Notes under the pieces: generated by a model | Database searches by the model: none | What the model was told of the DNA's origin: nothing | The model's input: the letters and a program-made list of their open reading frames with translations, nothing else | Assembly: GCA_016286665.1 (NCBI GenBank) | Contig: JAEETX010000023.1 | Coordinates: forward strand, 1 to 33,915 | Direction of reading: 5' to 3' | Source: Oscillospiraceae bacterium | Lineage (GTDB): Bacteria > Bacillota > Clostridia > Oscillospirales > Oscillospiraceae | Length of the DNA: 33,915 bases | Shown: piece by piece, positions 23,871 through 30,201 of the stretch | How the letters are laid out: each line of letters starts with the position of its first letter | Position numbering within the stretch: the first letter of the stretch is position 1 | Program-made: the position numbers and the translations under genes

Positions 23871-25832
23871 TTACATCGATTCCTTGATGCGGATGTATTC
23901 CTCCAGGGAATCCGGGTTCCCCAGCGCGTCCCGGTTGGTGACGTCCCTGCCGTTGAAGATGTTCGTCACGGCGCTCTCCACCTTTTTCCCGTTGTGGGTG
24001 TGGGGGATGTCCGAAACCTGAAGGAGCAGGGCGGGCACATGCCGGGGGGAGGCCTTGGTGCGCAGGGCGGTCTTGATCTTCTTCGCCAGCTCCTCGTCCA
24101 GGCGATACCCCTCCTTCAGCTGGACAAAGAGGATCACCCGCTGGTCCTCCTCCAGATCCTGGCCGATGGCGAGGCTCTCGCTGACCTCCTCCATGTTCTC
24201 CACGATGTTGTAGATCTCCACGGTGCCGATGCGCACGCCGGAGGGCTTGAGCACGGAATCGGAGCGGCCGTTGAAGGTGACGCCTCCGGTCTCCGAGGAG
24301 ATGGTGACGTAGTCCCCGTGCATCCAGATGCCGGGGAAGACGGCGAAATAGGCGTTGTGATAGCGCTTTCCGCCGGGATCGTTCCAGAAATACAGCGGCA
24401 TGGAGGGGGCGGGGATCTTGCACACCAGCTCCCCTTCCCTGTCCCGGATGGAGTTGCCGTTTTCATCGAAGCAGTCGACGTCCATGCCCAGGCCCGGTCC
24501 CTGGAGTTCGCCGGAATACACCGGCTTCAGGGGGTTGGCGATGGCGAAGCAGCCGTTGATGTCCGTGCCGCCGGCGATGGAATTGAAGAACAGGTCCTCC
24601 TTGATCTTGTCATAGATGAAGTGGAAGCCCTGCTCCGAGAGGGCCGAGCCGGTCTGGGACACCTCCCGCAGATGGCTCAGGTCCACCACGTCCCGGGGCA
24701 CGAACCCGTCCCGGATCAGGCCGTGGATATAGCTGGCGGAGAGGCCGAAGATGGTGACCTTTTCTTCCTCGATGATCTTCCAGATGGTGCTGTGGTCCGG
24801 CCAGGAGGGATTTCCGTCGAACAGCACCAGCCGCACCCCCAGCCCGATGGAGGCCGCCTGCCAGTTCCACATCATCCAGCTGCAGGTGGTGATATACAGC
24901 AGGCTGTCGGACCAGGCCATGTCGCTGTGGAGGCCCAGCTCCTTCAACTGGTTCAGGATCAGGCCCATGGCGGACTGCACCATGCATTTCGGTTTTCCCG
25001 TGGTGCCGGAGGAGAACATGATGACCAGCGGCTGTTCATAGGGGAAGCGGGGGAAATGGTAGACTTCCCCGTCGAAGCCCCCCGTGAAGTCCTCCCACAT
25101 GGTCCACTTGTCATCCGCCGCCTCCAGGCCTTCCAGGCCGTTTCCGGCATAGTGGACGACGACGACCTTTTGGATGGAGGGGATGGCCTCCGCGATGGCC
25201 CGGGCGTTGGGCAGCACGTCAAAGGTCTTTCCCTTGTAGTAATACCCGTCCGCGGTCACCAGGACTGCGGGCTCCGTCTGGCCGATGCGGTCGATGGCCG
25301 CCCCCGGACCGATATCCGTGGCGCAGGAGCACCAGATGGCCCCCACGGCGGCGCTGGCCAGCATGGCGATCACCGTCTCCGGCAGGTTGGGCAGATAGCC
25401 GGCGACGACTGCGCCCTTTCCCACGCCCGCATCCAGCAGGGCCTTGGCCAGCTTCACCACCTCATGGCGCACGTCGTCCCGGCTCAGGCTCCGGCGCACC
25501 TTGTCCTCCCCCCGGAAGACGATGCCCTCGTCCTCGCCGTACATATGCTTCAGCATGTTCTCGGCATAGTTGATCTTCGCGCCGGGGAACCATACGCTGT
25601 CCTTGAAATACAGGCGGGATTTGAAGGCGCAGTTGTATGGCTTCTCTCCGATGATCCCGAAATAATCCCACACGTCGTTCCAGAAAAACAGGGGCTCCGC
25701 CACGCTCCAGGCGTGCAGCTGGTCATAGCTGCGGATGGTCTGGCCCTCCCGCGCGTTGACATAGTTGATGAATTTCCGCATGACGCAGCGGCATTTCTTG
25801 CCTCTGGAGGCTTCCCACAACAGTTTGCCCAC
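23871..25832 (-). CDS. Acetoacetate--CoA ligase (acetoacetyl-CoA synthetase)
   Basis: A 653-residue ANL-superfamily acyl-CoA synthetase. It forms an acyl-AMP and then the CoA thioester, classically from acetoacetate. The N-terminal WFPGAKINYAENML is characteristic of acetoacetyl-CoA synthetases. The AMP-binding loop SSGTTGKPK is at 274-282, and GRSDSVLKPSGVRIGTVEIY with the late HTHNGKKVESAV (catalytic Lys region) marks the C-terminal domain. The start is GTG at 25832 behind AGGAGAGG; an ATG 5 bases upstream is out of frame. It is divergent from glycyl radical enzyme 2, so the two may share regulation. The true substrate could be another short keto or hydroxy acid. Confidence 0.9.
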   Translation of the reverse strand: MGKLLWEASRGKKCRCVMRKFINYVNAREGQTIRSYDQLHAWSVAEPLFFWNDVWDYFGIIGEKPYNCAFKSRLYFKDSVWFPGAKINYAENMLKHMYGEDEGIVFRGEDKVRRSLSRDDVRHEVVKLAKALLDAGVGKGAVVAGYLPNLPETVIAMLASAAVGAIWCSCATDIGPGAAIDRIGQTEPAVLVTADGYYYKGKTFDVLPNARAIAEAIPSIQKVVVVHYAGNGLEGLEAADDKWTMWEDFTGGFDGEVYHFPRFPYEQPLVIMFSSGTTGKPKCMVQSAMGLILNQLKELGLHSDMAWSDSLLYITTCSWMMWNWQAASIGLGVRLVLFDGNPSWPDHSTIWKIIEEEKVTIFGLSASYIHGLIRDGFVPRDVVDLSHLREVSQTGSALSEQGFHFIYDKIKEDLFFNSIAGGTDINGCFAIANPLKPVYSGELQGPGLGMDVDCFDENGNSIRDREGELVCKIPAPSMPLYFWNDPGGKRYHNAYFAVFPGIWMHGDYVTISSETGGVTFNGRSDSVLKPSGVRIGTVEIYNIVENMEEVSESLAIGQDLEEDQRVILFVQLKEGYRLDEELAKKIKTALRTKASPRHVPALLLQVSDIPHTHNGKKVESAVTNIFNGRDVTNRDALGNPDSLEEYIRIKESM

Positions 25833-25851
25833 GGCATTCCTCTCCTTTTAT

Positions 25852-25861
25852 CAACATGTTG
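25852..25861. promoter_or_regulatory. Palindrome CAACATGTTG, possible operator
   Basis: A 10-base perfect palindrome lies between the promoter and ribosome binding site of the acetoacetyl-CoA synthetase gene. A single short palindrome is weak evidence of a protein-binding site. Confidence 0.3.
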
Positions 25862-25881
25862 GGCATTATATACTTTCGGTT

Positions 25882-25911
25882 ATTATATCGGATTCCCCCC
25901 GGAGAAGTCAA
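25882..25911 (-). promoter_or_regulatory. Promoter of the acetoacetyl-CoA synthetase gene
   Basis: Minus strand: TTGACT (25906-25911), 18 bases, perfect TATAAT (25882-25887). A second TATAAT (25865-25870) lacks a matching -35. Confidence 0.75.
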
Positions 25912-25933
25912 CCTCCTGCGGCCACAGTCGCGG

Positions 25934-25962
25934 TTGATTCACGATTCCATCTTGTATATAAT
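25934..25962 (+). promoter_or_regulatory. Promoter of the glycyl radical enzyme 2 operon
   Basis: TTGATT (25934-25939), 17 bases, perfect TATAAT (25957-25962). The -35 is only 22 bases from the divergent -35 of the CoA ligase, so one regulator could cover both. Confidence 0.75.
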
Positions 25963-26026
25963 GGGGATACGGAAAGAACATGCATGCCGGCGCGGCTGCC
26001 CCGGCACTGCCAAAGGAGGAAACACG

Positions 26027-28447
26027 ATGTATCAGAATGCGCCGATTTCCCCGCGGGTCCAAAAGATCCGCGCCATGTACCGGGGCAAGAAGCCCAGGAT
26101 CGACATTTCCCGCTACCGTCTGGTGACGGAATACTATATGGCAAATCCCCAGCTGCCCGGCATCCTCAAGCGGGCAGGGTGCCTGCGCACCCTCTTTGAA
26201 AACATGCCCACCCCCGTGCGGGACCACGAGCTGATCGTGGGCCACCCCGGCGAGGAATTCCGCTGCTGCGCCCTGTATCCGGAATATTCCTTCTCCTGGT
26301 TCCTGGATGAGATCGATACCTTCCCCGGCCGTGCTACCGACCCCTATGACCTGGCCCCGGAGGACCGGGAATATATCCTGAAAACCGGGGATTTCTGGCG
26401 CACGAACTGCATGAGCGCCGCCATCGACAGCATCTATCCGGAGGAATACAACGCGGAGGTGCTGGGCAACGGCGTCCTGAACTTCCGCGCAAGCGGCAAC
26501 TGCCAGCACCCCATCGGCCACTTCGTGGGCAATTTCTGGACGGTGCTGGACAAGGGCCTGGGGGCCGTCAGCAGAGAGGCGGCGGAGAAGAAGCGCGCCA
26601 TGCTGCGGAAGGGCATCCAGGGGGAGGAAGCCCGGCAGTTCCAGTTCTACCGGGCGGTGCAGACGGTCACCGACGGCATCATCATCTACACGAAGCGCTA
26701 TGCCAAAGAGTGCCTGCGCCAGGCGGAGACCTGTGCCGACGAAGGACGCAAAGCGGAGCTGCTGGATATGGCGGACCGCCTCAACCGAATCATCGACAAG
26801 CCCTGCGAGAGCTATCACGACGCCCTGCAGGCCTGCTTCCTCTATCAGCTGGGCATCCTGCTGGACTCCCAGCCCCACGGCATCAGCTACGGCCGCCTGG
26901 ACCAGTATTGCGGCAAGTATCTGGCTAAGGACCTGGCGGAGGGGAAGCTGACTCGCGCCCAGGCCCAGGAGCTGACGGACATGTTCATCCTCAAGGTGGC
27001 GGAGATCAACAAGGCCTGGAGCGAGCGGGCCACCCGCAGTAGCCCCGGCTACACCTCAGGCCAGCTCATCACCCTGGGGGGCACGGACAAGGCGGGCAAC
27101 GACGTCACCAACGACGTGACCTATATGGTCATGCAGGCCTCCGCCCGGCTGAAGATCCACAACCCGCCCCTGGCCCTCCGGCTCCACGAGGGCAGTCCGG
27201 ACGCGCTGTGGGAGGCGGCCATCGAGACCACCAAGCAGGTGGGCGGCGTGCCCTGCTTTGAATGGGATGCAACAGCGGAAAAGGCCCTCATGCGCCGGGG
27301 CATCCCCCTGGAGGACGCCCGAAACTACTGCCTCATCGGCTGCGTGGAGCCCTGCGTCTGCGGCAGCGACTTTGCCAACTCCGGCGGCGATGGCGCCAAC
27401 TCCTACACCATCCTCCCCGCGGCCCTGTGGTGCGCCATCAACAACGGCACGAATCCCTGGCACGCCAAGGGGACTCCGGAATCCAGGCGCACCGGCCCCG
27501 CCACGGGCTATCTCTATGACATGCAGAGCATGGACGAGGTGCTGGAGGCCTACCGGCAGCAGATCGAATTCTTCGCCAAGTGGCAGGTGACCATGGTCAA
27601 CTGCTATGAGTTCATCTATGCCGAGCGCATGCCCATGCCCCTCCTCTCCGCCACGGTGGACGGCTGCATGGAAAAGGGCCTGGATATCCTATGGGGCGGC
27701 TCCCGCTACACCAACACCGGCAACAGCAGCATCGGCCACGGCAACGTCGCCGACAGCCTGAACATCATCGATCAGGTCTGCTTCCGGGACAAGATCGCCA
27801 CCACCCGCGAGCTCTACGACGCGCTGATGGCCAACTGGGAGGGCTACGAGGACCTGCATCAGTATATCCTGGGAAAGTGCACCCACTTCGGCAACAACGA
27901 CCCCGAGGCGGACAAATACCTGAAATTCACCGCGGACACCTACGCCCAGGCAATCTCCAGGGGCACGAGCCCCCGGGGCAACCGCTGGACGGCGGGCTGC
28001 TGGCCCGTCACCCTCAACGTGGTCTACGGCGGCATGGTGGCCGCCACCCCCGACGGGCGCAAGTCCGGCGCGCCCCTCAGCGACGGCATCTCCCCGGTGC
28101 AGGGCATGGACAAGTCCGGCCCCTTCGCCACCATCAACTCCATCCTGAAATTCGACCAGTCCGAATACGGCAACGGCACCCTCTGCAACATGAAATTCCA
28201 TCCCACCGCCCTCCAGGGCGAGGGCGGGGACCGGAAGCTGCGGGCAGTGATGGAGAGCTATTTCCGGGGCGGCGGCATGGAACTGCAGCTGAACATCGTC
28301 TCCGCGGAAATGCTCCGCAAGGCTCAGGAGACCCCCGGCGATTATCAGGACCTGGTGGTGCGAGTGGCGGGCTTCTCCGCCTACTTCGTGGAGGTCTATA
28401 AGGAAGCCCAGGACGACCTGATCCGCCGGACGGAGCTGAGCGTGTAA
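26027..28447 (+). CDS. Glycyl radical enzyme 2 (C-V-E type, substrate unknown)
   Basis: An 806-residue glycyl radical enzyme. The radical glycine is Gly782 in VRVAGFSAYF, 24 residues from the end. The thiyl cysteine is Cys439 in LIGCVEPCVCGSDF, with Glu441, the arrangement of dehydratases, C-N and C-S lyases and decarboxylases. Two extra cysteines, 443 and 445, sit right beside it, which I do not know from characterised members. Shared blocks with enzyme 1 (TTRELYDAxMANWEGYE) show the same fold. The start at 26027 has AAAGGAGGA. The operon continues with a DUF1847 protein and a thioesterase, with a CoA ligase divergent. Candidate roles are dehydration or cleavage of a diol, amine or acid; none can be chosen. 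No activase is adjacent. Confidence 0.93.
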   Translation: MYQNAPISPRVQKIRAMYRGKKPRIDISRYRLVTEYYMANPQLPGILKRAGCLRTLFENMPTPVRDHELIVGHPGEEFRCCALYPEYSFSWFLDEIDTFPGRATDPYDLAPEDREYILKTGDFWRTNCMSAAIDSIYPEEYNAEVLGNGVLNFRASGNCQHPIGHFVGNFWTVLDKGLGAVSREAAEKKRAMLRKGIQGEEARQFQFYRAVQTVTDGIIIYTKRYAKECLRQAETCADEGRKAELLDMADRLNRIIDKPCESYHDALQACFLYQLGILLDSQPHGISYGRLDQYCGKYLAKDLAEGKLTRAQAQELTDMFILKVAEINKAWSERATRSSPGYTSGQLITLGGTDKAGNDVTNDVTYMVMQASARLKIHNPPLALRLHEGSPDALWEAAIETTKQVGGVPCFEWDATAEKALMRRGIPLEDARNYCLIGCVEPCVCGSDFANSGGDGANSYTILPAALWCAINNGTNPWHAKGTPESRRTGPATGYLYDMQSMDEVLEAYRQQIEFFAKWQVTMVNCYEFIYAERMPMPLLSATVDGCMEKGLDILWGGSRYTNTGNSSIGHGNVADSLNIIDQVCFRDKIATTRELYDALMANWEGYEDLHQYILGKCTHFGNNDPEADKYLKFTADTYAQAISRGTSPRGNRWTAGCWPVTLNVVYGGMVAATPDGRKSGAPLSDGISPVQGMDKSGPFATINSILKFDQSEYGNGTLCNMKFHPTALQGEGGDRKLRAVMESYFRGGGMELQLNIVSAEMLRKAQETPGDYQDLVVRVAGFSAYFVEVYKEAQDDLIRRTELSV

Positions 28448-28453
28448 AATATA

Positions 28454-28482
28454 CCGGCAGGGGCGCATTTCGCCCCTGCCGG
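28454..28482 (+). other. Stable hairpin between glycyl radical enzyme 2 and DUF1847 genes
   Basis: Perfect 12-bp GC-rich stem (28454-28465 with 28471-28482, loop CATTT) without a T tract. It could lower read-through or protect the 3' end of the upstream message rather than act as a full terminator. Confidence 0.65.
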
Positions 28483-28505
28483 GAAGCCTGTGAGGTAACG
28501 ACAGT

Positions 28506-29192
28506 ATGCAGCACACGAAACCATCCAACTGCGCCATGTGCCCCTTTCAGGAGCCGGAGCGGCTCTGCAAAAACGAAACCGGCCGGGGCCCGGAGGGCTG
28601 CGCCACGGCGGAATACCCGGCGGCCTGCGAAGCTGCCTGCCGGGAGATGGCTTCCGACGGAGAGCTGATGCGCTTTGCCGCGGAAGCTTCCCGCCAGGAG
28701 GCGGCCTGCTACGGCCCTTCCCCCTACGACCCGGAGGCGCGGCAGCCCCTGAAGCCCCGGATCATGGAGATCATCGAATTCGCGCAGCGCATGGGCTACC
28801 GGAAGCTGGGGCTCGCCTTCTGCCTGGGCCTGCGCACGGAGGCAAGGGCCCTCTGTGAAATCCTGGAGAGCCACGGCTTCGAAGTGGTCTCCGTCTGCTG
28901 CAAGGTGGGGCGGGTGGACAAAAGCTTCCTGGGCCTGAGGGAGGAGGAAAAGATCTTCCCCGGCCCGGAGCCCATGTGCAACCCCATCACCCAGGCGGGC
29001 ATCCTCAACGAGGAAAAATGCGAATTCAACCTGATGCTGGGCCTGTGCGTGGGCCACGACTCCATGTTTTTGAAGCACATCGAGGGCTATGTGACCGTGG
29101 TGGCCGTGAAGGACCGGCTCCTGGGCCACGCGCCCCTGAACGCCCTGTATTCGGGCTACTACCGCTATCTGAAAAAGCCGGAGGAGAAATGA
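28506..29192 (+). CDS. DUF1847 family Cys-rich, probably metal-binding protein
   Basis: A 228-residue cytoplasmic protein. The N-terminus carries a cysteine cluster (Cys9, 12, 21, 32, 41, 45) that suggests a metal or Fe-S site. The C-terminal two thirds (RKLGLAFCLGLRTEARALCE, then FEVVSVCCKVGR, CNPITQAGILN, LCVGHDSMFLKH) have further conserved cysteines and match what I recall of the DUF1847 family. Its biochemical role is not known to me. The ATG at 28506 has GAGGTAA upstream. It lies 58 bases after glycyl radical enzyme 2 and overlaps the thioesterase gene (ATGA), so it is likely part of the same function. Confidence 0.85.
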   Translation: MQHTKPSNCAMCPFQEPERLCKNETGRGPEGCATAEYPAACEAACREMASDGELMRFAAEASRQEAACYGPSPYDPEARQPLKPRIMEIIEFAQRMGYRKLGLAFCLGLRTEARALCEILESHGFEVVSVCCKVGRVDKSFLGLREEEKIFPGPEPMCNPITQAGILNEEKCEFNLMLGLCVGHDSMFLKHIEGYVTVVAVKDRLLGHAPLNALYSGYYRYLKKPEEK

Positions 29193-29584
29193 GGTCGGGA
29201 GATATGCCGGAAATCGGGATCAAAGGAACGGGAGAAGTCCTCGTCACGGAAGAACGGACTGCCAGAGCCATGGGGAGCGGAGAACTGAACGTCTTCGCCA
29301 CTCCTGCGCTGATCGCCCTGGTGGAGGAGACCGCCTGGAAAAGCGTGGCGGGCGCCCTGGAACCGGGCCAAAGCACCGTGGGCACGAAGCTGGACCTTGC
29401 CCACCTGGCGCCGACGCTACCGGGTAAGCGGGTGCGCTGTGAAACGGAGCTCAGGGAGATCGACCGCCGCCGCCTGGTCTTTCACGCGGCGGTGTTCGAC
29501 GAAAGCGGGCTCGTCGCCGAGGGGACCCACGAGCGCTTCATCGTGGACAGTGAAAAGTTCCTTGCGAAAGCACAGAGCAGATAA
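29189..29584 (+). CDS. FlK-like hotdog-fold thioesterase
   Basis: A 131-residue thioesterase hydrolysing acyl-CoA. The motif MGSGELNVFATPALIALVEE followed by LDLAHLAPTLPG matches the fluoroacetyl-CoA thioesterase (FlK) family. Thr38, Glu46 and His72 reproduce the spacing of the FlK catalytic Thr42-Glu50-His76 (8 and 26 residues). Family members clear small or toxic acyl-CoAs. The ATG at 29189 overlaps the DUF1847 stop and follows GGAGG closely; ATG 29204 (MPEIGIKG) is an alternative that looks more like family N-termini. It is the last gene of the glycyl radical enzyme 2 operon, suggesting that the pathway makes or risks an unwanted acyl-CoA (inference). Confidence 0.85.
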   Translation: MRSGDMPEIGIKGTGEVLVTEERTARAMGSGELNVFATPALIALVEETAWKSVAGALEPGQSTVGTKLDLAHLAPTLPGKRVRCETELREIDRRRLVFHAAVFDESGLVAEGTHERFIVDSEKFLAKAQSR

Positions 29585-29587
29585 ATG

Positions 29588-29613
29588 CCGGGGACGCGGC
29601 TGCGCGTCCCCGG
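29588..29613. terminator. Bidirectional hairpin terminator between thioesterase and GNAT genes
   Basis: Perfect 11-bp stem CCGGGGACGCG / CGCGTCCCCGG with loop GCTG, filling the 32-base gap between convergent genes. T tails are short. Confidence 0.7.
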
Positions 29614-29616
29614 TCC

Positions 29617-30048
29617 TTATTCCACGGTGAAATCCGTCCACTCCACATGCCAGTACTGCATGACGTCCTCCGCCTTTTTCATGCCCAGCTTCTCATAAAA
29701 GGGGATCGCCTTTTCATTGGCGACCAGATAGACGGCGATATCCCTTTCGCCCCCCGCCAGGTCCAGGGCCGTCTTCATGAGCCGGGAGCCGATCCCCTGC
29801 CGCTCAAACCGCCGGTCCACCCCCAGGTCCGTGACGAACAGCCAATAGGCAAAATCCGTCAGCCCCAGGAGCACCCCCGTCAGGCAGCCGCGTTCATCCC
29901 TGGCCGCCAGGCTGAGGGAAGCGCTTTCCAGCAGCCGGGGGATGCGCGTCTCGAAGCGCTCCCTGGGGTATTGAGACCCCAGATCCGTGCGCCGGAGGAA
30001 ATCCACATATTCCTCCGCCCTCAGTTTTTCCTGCCGGATCGTCACCAT
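29617..30048 (-). CDS. GNAT family N-acetyltransferase
   Basis: A 143-residue acetyl-CoA-dependent acetyltransferase. The pyrophosphate-binding motif RRFERQGIGSRLMKTAL and the late VANEKAIPFYEKLGMKKAE are typical of the fold. The protein is a compact single domain. The ATG at 30048 lies 9 bases from GGAGGAGG, with a consensus promoter upstream. The substrate is unknown. It is divergent from the HD-RyR gene. Confidence 0.9.
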   Translation of the reverse strand: MVTIRQEKLRAEEYVDFLRRTDLGSQYPRERFETRIPRLLESASLSLAARDERGCLTGVLLGLTDFAYWLFVTDLGVDRRFERQGIGSRLMKTALDLAGGERDIAVYLVANEKAIPFYEKLGMKKAEDVMQYWHVEWTDFTVE

Positions 30049-30107
30049 CGCCCGTCCTCCTCCGGGCCCCTTGCGCGCGGATATGCGGGCCCTTTTCGTT
30101 TGCGGCC

Positions 30108-30136
30108 ATTATATGCCCGGCCCCCCGCGCCGTCAA
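30108..30136 (-). promoter_or_regulatory. Sigma-A promoter of the GNAT gene
   Basis: Minus strand: TTGACG (30131-30136), 17 bases, perfect TATAAT (30108-30113). Confidence 0.85.
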
Positions 30137-30141
30137 CGGGC

Positions 30142-30170
30142 TTGCTTACGCCCGGCGGTTCTGGTATGCT
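30142..30170 (+). promoter_or_regulatory. Promoter of the HD-RyR gene
   Basis: TTGCTT (30142-30147), 17 bases, extended -10 TGGTATGCT with TATGCT at 30165-30170. Its -35 lies only 5 bases from that of the divergent GNAT promoter. Confidence 0.65.
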
Positions 30171-30201
30171 GAGGACAGCATTTGTCAGGAGGGAGAAAGC
30201 C

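Noticed and set aside
27341-27364. Cys-V-E-P-C-V-C considered as a radical-SAM Fe-S motif
   Set aside because: Spacing does not match CxxxCxxC, and the position is that of the glycyl radical enzyme active-site cysteine.
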